This document shows positions 1-8,316 of a stretch of 64,000 bases of DNA, piece after piece (the first letter of the stretch is position 1; each line of letters opens with the position of its first letter). The notes below the pieces were generated by a model. That model was not told the origin of the DNA and did not search any database. It was given only the letters and a program-made list of their open reading frames with translations. Made by a program: the position numbers and the translations under genes. This DNA is from Roseiarcus sp963779095 (GTDB lineage Bacteria > Pseudomonadota > Alphaproteobacteria > Rhizobiales > Beijerinckiaceae): assembly GCA_963779095.1 (NCBI GenBank), contig CAVZWU010000008.1, positions 156,231 through 220,230 on the forward strand, written 5' to 3'.

Positions 1-430
1 TGGGCATGTCCACCCGCAGGAGCGCGGCGCGCAAGCGGGCGGTGTCGCGCATGAGCGGATCGATGGCGGCGTCGCCGGAGACAGCGTCGAAGGCGCCGAT
101 CGCGCCCTGCGGGTCCTTGCTCGCCTCGGCGCCGGCTGCGGTCATTTGCGCCAGCGCCCGATAGCCGCTCGGCCCTTGCGCCGCGATCGTGTCGAGACGG
201 GCCTTGGCTTCGTCGAGCTTGCCGCCCTCGAGCGCCGCGAGCGCCTGCTGGAACTGATCGCCCGCCGCCTGCCGCGCGCTTTCGCGCTCATATTGCCAAT
301 AGCGAAAGCCGGCCGAGGCGAGCACGATCAAGACGGCCGCGGCCAGGATCTGGTTCTGGTATTTCTTCCAGAATTCCGCCGCCTTGTCGCGGCGGACTTC
401 CTCGTCAACTTCCTGAAAGATGTCGCTCAT
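1..430 (-). CDS. TPR-like membrane-anchored protein (YfgM/TPR_21 type), 3'-truncated by window edge
   Basis: Reading leftward from the ATG at 430, an uninterrupted frame of 143 codons runs off the window. It begins MSDIFQEVDEEVRRDKAAEF, has a membrane segment at about residues 28-42 (AAAVLIVLASAGFRYW), then helical TPR-like sequence rich in Ala, Gln and Leu (GDQFQQALAALEGGKLDEAK). This one-TM-plus-TPR layout is the YfgM-like family, in which an inner-membrane protein projects a TPR domain into the periplasm near the Sec translocon or BAM assembly. Family is judged from architecture and the conserved N-terminus; the function is by analogy. Confidence 0.75.
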   Translation of the reverse strand, partial: MSDIFQEVDEEVRRDKAAEFWKKYQNQILAAAVLIVLASAGFRYWQYERESARQAAGDQFQQALAALEGGKLDEAKARLDTIAAQGPSGYRALAQMTAAGAEASKDPQGAIGAFDAVSGDAAIDPLMRDTARLRAALLRVDMP

Positions 431-611
431 TGCGGGGCGCCCTATCACAGCGGGACAGCGAAAGCGAGCGGCCAAGCGCCGCCGATCGATCCCGATGGTT
501 CGGATTGATCCAGATCAATTGCGCTTGCGGCGCTTCGTGATCGACTTTGCCCTGAAGCGGATCCGCCCAGCCCTAACCGGGGGCAATGCGGTCAGGCATC
601 GAGGAGCCAAA

Positions 612-865
612 ATGGGCAATCCAATCAAATTGCAACGCGTTAGTCGCCGCACGGTTGTTATTGCCGCTGGGGCCGCGCCGTTGCTGGCGCTGATGAGCGG
701 CAGCGCGGAAGCGAAAATGGCGCAGACCGCGGTGCGCTACCAGGACTCGCCCAAGGACGGCAAACAGTGCGACGGCTGCAAGCTTTTCGTCGCTCCCAAC
801 TCTTGCAAGACTGTCGCCGGCGACATCTCCCATCCGGGTGGTGCGCGCTTTGGGTCAAGAAGTGA
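612..865 (+). CDS. High-potential iron-sulfur protein (HiPIP), copy 1, with a one-base frameshift
   Basis: Small periplasmic 4Fe-4S electron carrier. The ATG at 612 starts a twin-arginine-type leader (SRRTVVIAAGAAPLLAL) as expected for a cofactor-loaded export substrate. The mature part has the HiPIP cysteine pattern: CDGCKLFV, NSCK, then GWC. The last Cys is reached only after restoring one base in the CCC run at 829-831; the frame then reads SGWCALWVKK and stops at 863-865, exactly like the intact copy at 8053-8316. Without the correction translation runs to 896 and the fourth cluster ligand is lost. A sequencing deletion is the simplest explanation; a real inactivating mutation is possible. 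Confidence 0.85.
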
Positions 866-1074
866 CAAGTTCGGCATCGAGTCGATGGCTCAGTAATCGC
901 CCCTGAAGTGATCAGACGAGGCGAAACCGCCGGCAATCGACCGCAGCGTCCCGGCGCGGTGTAGGGCTGCGGTCGAAGGTCAGCCCCTTCAATAAAATAG
1001 GTCAGGCGCGCCATATGAATGCAGCGTCAAGGGGCTTGAACGCGACCGCCCTCAAAATCCCGACATGCGCAAGA

Positions 1075-1737
1075 TTACTTGAGGTCGCTGACATAAGCAG
1101 CGACTGCGGCGATCTGCTCTTTGGTCAGCTTTTCGGCGATCGGGCCCATGATCTCCGAAGTGTCTGGATTCTTCGCGTCTTGCCCACGCTCCTTGGGCCA
1201 GTTCACCAGCTTGGCGATCACGTAGCCGTCGAGTTGGCCGGCCAGGCGCGGAAACTGGTCCATGCCGTGGGCGTCCTTGCCGTGGCACAACTCGCAGGCC
1301 GGAACCTCCGCGCTGGGAACGCCTTCATGGTAGATCTTTTCCCCTTCGGCCATGAGGTCTCTCGGAGCGCCGCCATAGGGCGGCGGGTCGAGATCCTTGA
1401 AATGGGTGGCCAGCGCGTCGACCATCGCGGGGCTGAGGACGTGGGCCACATTGCCCATCACGGGGTTCAGCCGCCGGCGATCGATAAAGGCCTGCAATTG
1501 GTTCTTGATATAGTCAGGCTGCTGGCCCGCAAGTCTGGGCATGGGATTGGTCCCGATGAAGCCGCGCGCCGACAACCCATGACAAGTTTCACAATAGCCG
1601 GCCTTGGCGTTGAATTCCTTCGCTGGAACGCTTTCGGGCTGCGCCAGTCCGCCAGTCTTGCTGTCTTCGGCGTCGGCCCAGGCGCAGAAGATGACGGCGA
1701 TCAGAGCAGCCGGCGCGAGAGCCTTGACAACCTTCAT
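1075..1737 (-). CDS. Diheme c-type cytochrome (cytochrome c4/c553 type)
   Basis: A 220-residue periplasmic electron-transfer protein. MKVVKALAPAALIAVIFCAWADA is a Sec signal peptide, so the ATG at 1737 is preferred over the longer open frame. Two heme c sites are seen, CETCH and CELCH, each followed by the c4-type segment RLAGQ that normally precedes the Met ligand region, giving two similar halves. It is divergent from the next two genes, which encode related diheme proteins. It probably passes electrons between an outer-membrane partner and a terminal oxidase or bc1 complex; donor and acceptor cannot be read from sequence. Confidence 0.88.
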   Translation of the reverse strand: MKVVKALAPAALIAVIFCAWADAEDSKTGGLAQPESVPAKEFNAKAGYCETCHGLSARGFIGTNPMPRLAGQQPDYIKNQLQAFIDRRRLNPVMGNVAHVLSPAMVDALATHFKDLDPPPYGGAPRDLMAEGEKIYHEGVPSAEVPACELCHGKDAHGMDQFPRLAGQLDGYVIAKLVNWPKERGQDAKNPDTSEIMGPIAEKLTKEQIAAVAAYVSDLK

Positions 1738-2186
1738 GATCTTCCTCCCCGAAACTTTCGCGCAGATATCGGAAGGAGCGCCCCTTCCGGCTCGTCGGAA
1801 CGGAACGACAAGGGCGATCGCGGACCTTGCCCAATTGTATACTTCGTTGCGACAATGTTCCAGTCGCCATCCGACGCAATCTTTTCTGTTAGCCAAACGC
1901 ATTTCGACTTTCATTCGCCTTTGAACCGTGTAAACAATCGCCAAAAGCTTCAAGCAAAGCACAATCATGCGCGCCACCCGGTTGGCGCAGCGAGAGGGGC
2001 CGGTTGGCCAACGAGGGTGGCCGTTGTGAAAAAATGCGGTCGCCGAGCCGCAGCAACGCCTGTGCTGCGAATGTCGTTGAACGGCCGAGCGCACGAAGAA
2101 AGGCTTGTAAGACCCGGCGGAAATGTTCACCGCCGGCGAGCAGGTTCCGGGCGGCGAAAAAAGGACGAGGCCGGGAGGCAAGGAAG

Positions 2187-2838
2187 ATGAAAGCTGTTCG
2201 TCTGCGCGTGGCGTTGACATCGGCTCTGGCGGTTGTTCTGACGGCTATGGCCGGCCAGGCCCAGGCGGGAGCCCAAGGTGGGCGCGCGACGGCCGGCGGC
2301 ATTGAAGCGAAATTCGAATATTGCACGACCTGTCATGGTCCGTCGGCGCAGGGTTTTCGCGGCTTTTACGCCATGCCGCGCCTCGCCGGGCAGCAGCCGC
2401 AATATATCGAAAATCAGTTGCGAGCCTTCCTCGAGCGCCGGCGGCTGAACCCCGTGATGGCCAATGTGGCCCACGGCATAACGCCCGATATGATCCCCGC
2501 TTTGGCCGCCCGCATGAGCGCCTTGAAATCCTCCCCCGGTTGGGGGCGCGCCCGCGGGCGACGCCGCCTTGGGGAAAGCGATCTTCGCGAATGGATTGCC
2601 CGATCAGAATGTTCCCGCCTGTTCAGCTTGCCACGGCCCTGACGCCAAGGGGCAGCGCGAAATACCTCGTCTCGCAGGCCAGCTCTATTGGTACATGGTC
2701 AGCACCCTGTCGCTGTGGAGCAGCGAACGCGGCCAGGGCGGGCGTCAGGACATATCCTGGATCATGCGGCCGACGGTCGCGAATCTAACCCCGAGACAGG
2801 TGCGGGCGGTCGCCGAATATGTCAGCGCGCTCAGGTAA
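2187..2838 (+). CDS. Diheme c4-type cytochrome, frameshifted at a C run
   Basis: Starts at ATG 2187 with a signal peptide (MKAVRLRVALTSALAVVL) and an N-terminal heme site CTTCH followed by MPRLAGQQPQYIENQL. The frame is lost at the CCCCC run 2533-2537; deleting one C restores a continuous reading SPVGGAPAGDAALGKAIFANG and the second heme site CSACH, ending at 2838. The repaired product is about 216 residues and closely resembles the protein encoded at 1075-1737 (shared ERRRLNPVM and NVAHG motifs), so the two are paralogues. The extra C is probably a sequencing error. Confidence 0.82.
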
Positions 2839-2897
2839 ACTCATGGCGTTCTGTTGCGTCAACCGGGGTGAGTTCGTCACGCAAGAGACATTGGATT

Positions 2898-3509
2898 ATG
2901 AAGCACTTCCGCACGAAAATGGCGGCCCTTGCGATTTCCCTCGCCACGGCCGGACCGCTTCTGGCCGATGATCTGCCGGTTCGCAATTGCATCTGGTGTC
3001 ATGGAGCGTCGGGGCAGGGCGTTTCCATGGCGCCCCGACTGGCCGGCCAGAGGGTGGACTATCTGGCGAACGAGCTCGAAGCCTTTGCGACCCATAAGCG
3101 GGATGAATTCCTTTCGACCAAATACATGTGGTACGCGACCGCGCATCTCGATCCATTGATCGCACATAATCTCGCCGCATATTTTTCTGCGCTTCCACCC
3201 GAGTCCGCGAAGGACGGCTACAGCGAACTCGCCGCCGAGGGCAGGGTCATATTTGAAAACGGCGTTCCCGACGAGAACATCGCCGCTTGCCAGGCATGCC
3301 ATGGCCCCGAAGCGCAGGGTGTGCGGGAGATTCCGCGCCTCGGCGGGCTCTCTTACAGCTATCTCAAGCGTCGGCTCGAGGAGTGGGGCCAGGGCCACGA
3401 CACTTGGGGGAAATTCATGCCGAAAGTCGCGCGGTCTTTGTCTCCGAATCAAATCGCCGCCCTCGCATCGTATCTGAGCTTCGTCGGAGGCAAATCTTCG
3501 GAGAAATAG
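2898..3509 (+). CDS. Diheme c4-type cytochrome
   Basis: A 203-residue protein starting at ATG 2898 with signal peptide MKHFRTKMAALAISLATAGPLLA. Heme sites are CIWCH and CQACH; APRLAGQRVDYLANEL and IPRLGGLSYSYL mark the two c4-like halves. It is the third diheme cytochrome in 2.5 kb and lies 59 bases after the second, on the same strand and just before the cytochrome-barrel gene, suggesting one transcript. It differs more from the other two, for example in the insert around DEFLSTKYMWYA, so it may have a different partner. Confidence 0.88.
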   Translation: MKHFRTKMAALAISLATAGPLLADDLPVRNCIWCHGASGQGVSMAPRLAGQRVDYLANELEAFATHKRDEFLSTKYMWYATAHLDPLIAHNLAAYFSALPPESAKDGYSELAAEGRVIFENGVPDENIAACQACHGPEAQGVREIPRLGGLSYSYLKRRLEEWGQGHDTWGKFMPKVARSLSPNQIAALASYLSFVGGKSSEK

Positions 3510-3546
3510 GCTGCGGCGCTCGTCCGAATTGTATAGGGCCAAGAAA

Positions 3547-5019
3547 ATGCGGGATCGAAGAAGCCTACCCCCAAGGACCGCAAGCGTTGTCGCGGGCGGC
3601 GAGAGCGGGGCGACGATGCCGGCGCTCGTTCTCGGGTTCGTCGCGCTCATTGTCGCTGCGGCGGGATTTCTCGCAGCCGGCGTCGGACCTGCTGAAGCTC
3701 TGCCCAGCTACGCCCGCCAGACCGGACAGCCTTGCTCGGCTTGTCATACCGCCTTTCCCGAACTCACCCCGTTTGGCCGCCGCTTCAAGATCGGCGGCTA
3801 TACGGCGGGCGGCGGCGACTGGAAGGGGCCGCCGATCGCCGCCATGTACATGCCGGGCTTCACGCATACCCAGTCGCCGCAGGATTCGCCGCCTGCGCCC
3901 GGATTGCACACCAACGACAATCTCGTCTCGCAACAAGTGTCAGGGTTCATCGCCGGCCAGCTCTACGGCAATCTGGGTTCGTTCATCCAGATTACAGGCG
4001 ACCCCGTTGGTGGAACGGTCGGATTGGACGCCTCCGACGTCCGTTACGCCGATACGCTCAACCTGTTCGGCAAAGAGACGATCTGGGGCATCGACGCCAA
4101 CAACACGCCGACGGTGGAAGACCCCTGGAACACGACACCTTCCTGGGGGTGGCCGCAGATCTCCTCGACCATCGCGCCGGCGTTCGGGCCGCCCTCGACC
4201 CACATCGAGGACGGATATGGCCAGATCGTCGGCGGCGCGGGCGCGTACGCGTTCTGGAACGACATGCTCTACGGCAGCTTGACGTTCTACAAGGGACTTC
4301 CGGTCCCGGTGCTGCAGGCTTTCAACGCCGGCAACTCGACGACGGACGCGCTGTCGAATGTCGCGCCTTACTGGCGCCTCGCGCTCGAGCCGCACTGGGG
4401 TCTGCACTACCTGATGGTCGGCACTTTCGGCATGTACGGGCAGATCACCCCCGGCCGCCAATATGGCTACGGAACGGACAACTTTCTCGATGTCGGCTTC
4501 GACTCGCAATACCAGTATGATGGTGACCAATACAGCGTGACCGTGAAGCTCACCGACATCATGGAATGGCAGAAGCTGAACGCCACCTACGCGCTGGGGG
4601 GTTCATCGAACCTGAACAACACGCTCAACAGCTTCAAGGCCAACGCGTCGTTTGTCTGGGATCACACCTACAGCATTGGCTTTGGCTATTTTAACGTCGC
4701 TGGATCCGGCGACTGTAATCTCTATGGATCGGGCAATAACGTCAATTGCACCCCCGCCAGCATCGGCGACTTCAACAACAGCTACATCAGCAGCCCGAAC
4801 GGCGACGGCCTCATTCTCGACCTCGCCTGGATGCCCTTCAGTCACGGCGCGCCACCGCCGCTCCCTTATTCGACAATGAACGTGCGGCTCGGACTGCAGT
4901 TCACCGACTACCTGCGCGTCTACGGCGGCACCACCAATTTCGACGGCTCGTATCTGGGCGGGACACATAACGCGCAGGGCAACAATTCCGTGTTCGCCTA
5001 TGCGTGGTTTGCGTTCTGA
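3547..5019 (+). CDS. Cyc2-like fused monoheme cytochrome and outer-membrane beta-barrel
   Basis: After a signal peptide (cleavage near GVGPAEA) the mature protein begins LPSYARQTGQPCSACH, a single heme c site directly at the N-terminus, followed by FPELTPFGRRFKIGGYT. The remaining ~430 residues have no further heme site but show alternating aromatic and polar residues, many Gly/Asn/Asp turns, and end in a beta-signal with terminal Phe (FAYAWFAF). An N-terminal heme plugged into an outer-membrane barrel is the architecture of Cyc2, the Fe(II)-oxidising protein of neutrophilic and acidophilic iron oxidisers, and the ARQTG..C..CH..FP.L..FGR.FK pattern fits that group. ATG 3616 (MPALVLGF) is an alternative start giving a shorter leader. 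The substrate is not shown by sequence; related proteins of unknown role also exist. Confidence 0.75.
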   Translation: MRDRRSLPPRTASVVAGGESGATMPALVLGFVALIVAAAGFLAAGVGPAEALPSYARQTGQPCSACHTAFPELTPFGRRFKIGGYTAGGGDWKGPPIAAMYMPGFTHTQSPQDSPPAPGLHTNDNLVSQQVSGFIAGQLYGNLGSFIQITGDPVGGTVGLDASDVRYADTLNLFGKETIWGIDANNTPTVEDPWNTTPSWGWPQISSTIAPAFGPPSTHIEDGYGQIVGGAGAYAFWNDMLYGSLTFYKGLPVPVLQAFNAGNSTTDALSNVAPYWRLALEPHWGLHYLMVGTFGMYGQITPGRQYGYGTDNFLDVGFDSQYQYDGDQYSVTVKLTDIMEWQKLNATYALGGSSNLNNTLNSFKANASFVWDHTYSIGFGYFNVAGSGDCNLYGSGNNVNCTPASIGDFNNSYISSPNGDGLILDLAWMPFSHGAPPPLPYSTMNVRLGLQFTDYLRVYGGTTNFDGSYLGGTHNAQGNNSVFAYAWFAF

Positions 5020-6493
5020 CGGATTGGCACCGCGCGCGAAGACAAGGCAAGCGACGCACGGCATTGAACGAATCGCAGGCGCAGCAGCTCCCTCACGACA
5101 GACCTTTGCGCGTGCGGGTCGATCTGCGATCGCGTTCGCGTCTCTCGCCATCTCAGCCGCGCCTTGCGCGATTGGCTTGGCCGCTGCCGCCGACGACATC
5201 GCGCCGCTCGTCTCGCCCGACCGCATCGAGGACGTCGCCCTCGATCAAGCCCGACCCCTACCCCGACTTCGACACTTTCGCCTGGCGCGCCTTCATCGCG
5301 CTCAACTGGCCCTCGCTGACCGATCCCGCCCATCGCGGCGAACCCGACCGCGCAAAGACGCTCGGCGATCCAGGCCCCCGCGTCTGGGAGACCTTCAAGG
5401 CGCGCTATGAACTGTTCCAGGTCGGTCCGGACGGCCGCCCGGTCGCGCCGAAACGCCTGGGCGACCTACGAAGCGCGGAACCCTTGCGGCGCGGAAGTCG
5501 ACAACCGCGAGAAAACGCTCGCGACCTTCGAGCCGTTCATGGATTTCAACCAGTCCGCCTTCTTGCCGGGCGTGGCCGCCAATCCGCTCGTGGCGCAGAA
5601 TGGCACCTATACGCGTTACGAAGTCCGCCTCAACGAACCCGAGTATGCGGCGCTTGCGCAGAGCGGCTGGAGCCTGGGCGAAAACCTGCCGGATCCGGCC
5701 CATCCCGCGCGATTGCCCGCGGGCTCGATCGCGGTCAAAGCCGCGTGGCGGCCTCTCACCGCGGCGGACACGCCGGCGGTTCGCGCCGCGCTATTACGTG
5801 GTCGAGAACGCCAACGTCGTCGACGTCGCCAAGACGCTCGCCGCCGGGCCATACGGTCTGTTCGAAAAGCGACGTCGCGCTGGTCGGCCTGCATATCGTG
5901 ATCCGGACGAAAGACCGGCCGCAAGGACTGTGGAGCACGTTCGAGCACGTCGACAACGTGCCCCCGGCCGGCGCGGGCGAAGCGCGCGAGCCCGACGCCA
6001 GGGACGCAGGCGCGCCCTATTCCTATTTCGACCGCCTCGAAGCCCAAGCTCGGCCTTTGGCCCGACGTTCGGCACGCCCGACACGCTGCCGGTCAGCATG
6101 GATCATCCGCCCAGGATCGACCCCACGCCCATGCAGGTCGTGCGCCGGCATCCGATCCATCCCTCGACCATGGCGATGAACCGGGCTTATTGGGCGCTGC
6201 CTGGAATCAAGGGAACCGTCTGGGAGCATTACATGCTGGTCGCCAGCCAATGGCCGACCGTTCCCCGCCCCGCCGGCCCGCAAAACGACGGCGGCTATTT
6301 CCCCGGGCAGCCGCTTGAAGCCGACGCGCCGCGCGAGAATTACCAATCGGCGGACGCGCCACACGAAAACCTGGTCAACACGACGATCGAGACCTATTTC
6401 CAGGACCCGCCGTCGAGCTGCATGGCCTGCCACCAGAGCCTCTCCAACGCGCTCGGCCATGACTTCGTCGGCATGCTGGGCAGCTTTCGCTGA
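5000..6493 (+). pseudogene. Monoheme c-type protein of unknown function, broken by at least five frameshifts
   Basis: One ancestral gene of about 495 codons can be followed through all three frames: an N-terminal signal segment (SAIAFASLAISAAPCAIGLAA, frame of 5000), then KPDPYPDFDTFAWRAFIALN, then TYEARNPCGAEVDNREKTLA, then RYYVVENANVVDVAKTLAAG, then SDVALVGLHIVIRTKDRP, then TPDTLPVSMDHPP to the single heme site CMACHQSLSNALGHDF and a stop at 6493. Shifts lie near 5250, 5450 (extra A in GAAACG), 5785, 5860 and 6045-6065. The start overlaps the end of the Cyc2-like gene. All pieces align in order with no loss, which fits indel errors in the read consensus better than old decay. Function unknown; the heme suggests electron transfer. 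Confidence 0.6.
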
Positions 6494-6514
6494 AGGCGGG
6501 GCTGAGGGCAACGG

Positions 6515-6615
6515 CTAGTGGATAGAATCCGACGTTTGGAACCCGAGCCGGTGCCGCCATACCGTTGAAATCACTCGGATTGGGCCGGACTCATCGGATT
6601 GATTTGATCCACTAG
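6515..6615. repeat. Short inverted-repeat element (MITE-like), about 100 bp
   Basis: The segment begins CTAGTGGATAGAATCCGA and ends TCGGATTGATTTGATCCACTAG-like sequence; outer arms CTAGTGGAT (6515-6523) and ATCCACTAG (6607-6615) are perfect inverted repeats and the inner GAATCCGA / TCGGATT parts also pair. No coding sequence is seen inside. It sits just after the heme gene and may be a non-autonomous element or a long hairpin terminator. No second copy was noticed in the window. Bases 6616-6858 hold nothing recognisable. Confidence 0.4.
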
Positions 6616-6858
6616 GTCAAAACCCAGTCAGCTTGACTGGTTTCGACGCAACGCCGCAATCGCGGATCTGACCGGAAAAACCTGCCGGCATGAGCGCGCT
6701 CCACCCCCGATCGCGCCGAGCGAGATCATGGGCGTCGCCGAATGGGTGAATGCGGCGACGAGTTGCGCACGCCGCCATGCTGCTTATGGACCGACGATCC
6801 GCGCCATTCGGGCCCTTAGGCTTCTCGCGGCGCGGCTCATCAAATCCGTATGAACGGA

Positions 6859-7095
6859 TCAGTAGTGGGGATAGTACCGGTGGTGGCGGGGCGCGTAGTA
6901 GTGATGACGCACGGCTCTCGCGGTTTCGTAAGTATAAGTCTTGCTCTCGTGGGACGCGTTCCACGCGCGATCGAAGGTCGACGTACGTTGTTGCGGGCCG
7001 TAAGTGCCGTATCCGGTGGCGCCCTGCGCGACCGCGGCGACGGGAGCAAGGGCGAGCGAAATGGCAAAGCCGACGAGCGCGATTGTCTTGAGCAT
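6859..7095 (-). CDS. Small secreted His/Tyr-rich protein
   Basis: A 78-residue product starting at the ATG complementary to 7093-7095, preceded by a purine-rich site (GGAGAAATTCA). MLKTIALVGFAISLALAPVAAVAQG is a signal peptide. The short mature part is rich in Tyr and Thr and ends in a basic aromatic tail (RHHYYAPRHHRYYPHY) that could bind metal or a polyanion. No family recognised. It stands alone with no obvious operon partner. Confidence 0.6.
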   Translation of the reverse strand: MLKTIALVGFAISLALAPVAAVAQGATGYGTYGPQQRTSTFDRAWNASHESKTYTYETARAVRHHYYAPRHHRYYPHY

Positions 7096-7210
7096 TGAAT
7101 TTCTCCGGCAGATTGGGTAAGTCGGTGAACCTGATGTCGGGGCTGGTCCGTCCCGGATCAAGGCCGCCGGGGGAACCTCACAAGTCTTTGATGCGCTCGT
7201 TTTCTTCTGA

Positions 7211-7346
7211 TCAGCCGTGACGCTCGTAGTCGGAACGCACGCTGGCCTTCTCCGCGGCCTTCCTGACCAGTTCTTGGACGCGGCGTCGCATCAAGAGCGG
7301 CGTCGAAAGCCTCCCTGTCGGCTGTGTCGGACAACACCGCCCTCAT
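7211..7346 (-). pseudogene. Possible small helical protein with one frameshift
   Basis: From ATG 7346 the frame reads MRAVLSDTADREAFDAALD; moving to the neighbouring frame at about 7290 gives RRRVQELVRKAAEKASVRSD then YERHG and a stop at 7211-7213. The joined sequence looks like one short amphipathic, charged protein of about 44 residues. No family is recognised and the open frames are short, so this could be chance. Confidence 0.25.
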
Positions 7347-7408
7347 CGCTCAAGCTTTGGCCACGCGGGCCATCAATACCCAGTCATCGCGCGCCTTCAG
7401 TCGGGCGC

Positions 7409-7609
7409 TTACTGACCGACGAAGGAATCCTCGGTCGCCCCTAGGGGCTTCCACGCGTCCGAGCCGGACTGGAAGGTCACGCGCCCCAGCGCGCATGCAA
7501 TCAGCACGATCGCCAGCGCGGCGGCGATGAAAAACGCCCACGACGAAAGCTCTTTCCTGCCAGAAATTTGAGCCCCGTGCGTGCGCGAAAATGTTTCTAT
7601 GGTGCGCAT
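7409..7609 (-). CDS. Small single-pass membrane protein, unknown function
   Basis: A 66-residue frame starting at ATG 7609. Residues about 23-41 (SSWAFFIAAALAIVLIACA) form one membrane helix, with a short polar N-terminus and a ~22-residue outer tail. An AGGAGATTTAGACATGC-like purine-rich sequence lies just upstream of the start on the minus strand. No family recognised. Codon usage looks like that of neighbouring genes. Confidence 0.4.
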   Translation of the reverse strand: MRTIETFSRTHGAQISGRKELSSWAFFIAAALAIVLIACALGRVTFQSGSDAWKPLGATEDSFVGQ

Positions 7610-7943
7610 GTCTAAATCTCCTGGCGTGACGTTGCTCGATTATCGACGACCCGCCCTTGTTGACGGATACCCCGACACGCGACGACGGGCTGTGACGCGC
7701 CTCACAGCCTTTTCGTAGGCAGACCAGGCTTCACAGAGCCCGCGCGAGAACCGCCGCCTCCTCAAAGCAGCGATCGCCGCTCATCAAGCCGTCGACAACA
7801 ACTACTATTTGCGCATTGCGACCGCCTCCGATGCGTCGTTTTCGCATTGCAATCCCAAGACGAGCAGGCGATTCGGTTTTGACCTGAGCTGAGATCCGAT
7901 ATGCGCCGCTCGGGCGCGGAGCATCGGCGATTGACGGCGCGCC
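7610..7943. other. Intergenic stretch, no gene seen
   Basis: About 330 bases between the small membrane protein and the iron boxes upstream of the second HiPIP. No convincing reading frame, tRNA or strong hairpin was found. The right half probably carries part of the HiPIP promoter region. Confidence 0.4.
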
Positions 7944-7985
7944 GATTTAGAAACATTCTAAATCGAGTTTGGAATCCTTCTAAAC
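7944..7985 (+). promoter_or_regulatory. Two tandem Irr/ICE-type iron-control boxes
   Basis: 7944-7964 is a perfect dyad, GATTTAGAA-ACA-TTCTAAATC. 7967-7985 is a second dyad with one mismatch, GTTTGGAA-TCC-TTCTAAAC. Both fit the Rhizobiales iron-control element TTTAGAA-N3-TTCTAAA recognised by Irr, the heme-sensing Fur-family regulator. The boxes lie 68-109 bases before the ATG of the HiPIP gene, a position compatible with repression when iron is short. No such box was seen before HiPIP copy 1. Confidence 0.7.
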
Positions 7986-8052
7986 TGGCGGAGCGGTTCG
8001 CCAAGGCCGGCGAGCGCCGCTTCGCGACATGATCCCGTCGACGGAGGCGCCC

Positions 8053-8316
8053 ATGCGTGAGACCAACGAGAAACCTGGCGTCAGCCGCCGCACCGTCCTC
8101 ATCGCCGCCGCCGGCGCCGCGCCGCTCATCGCTCTGACGAGCAGCGGAGCGCAGGCCAAGATCGCGCAGAAGGCGGTCCAGTATCAGACCACGCCGAAGG
8201 ACGGCCACCAGTGCGACGGCTGCGCCCAGTTCGTCTCGCCGAATGCGTGCAAGCTGGTCGACGGCGACATCGCGCCGACCGGCTGGTGCGCCCTGTGGGT
8301 GAAAAAGCCCAGCTGA
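8053..8316 (+). CDS. High-potential iron-sulfur protein (HiPIP), copy 2, intact
   Basis: An 87-residue soluble periplasmic 4Fe-4S carrier. GGAGG at 8043-8047 lies five bases before ATG 8053, which decides this start over the ATG at 8029. The leader contains SRRTVLIAAAGAAPLIAL, a twin-arginine signal. The mature domain carries the four cluster cysteines in CDGCAQFV, NACK and GWCALWVKK. HiPIPs shuttle electrons between cytochromes and photosynthetic or respiratory complexes; here the gene is downstream of two iron boxes, consistent with sparing iron. It is a close paralogue of copy 1 at 612-865. Confidence 0.93.
   Translation: MRETNEKPGVSRRTVLIAAAGAAPLIALTSSGAQAKIAQKAVQYQTTPKDGHQCDGCAQFVSPNACKLVDGDIAPTGWCALWVKKPS

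Noticed and set aside
1015..2190. Long plus-strand open frame opposite the cytochrome gene
   Set aside because: It is antisense to the diheme cytochrome at 1075-1737, has no family features, and its length follows from high GC content.
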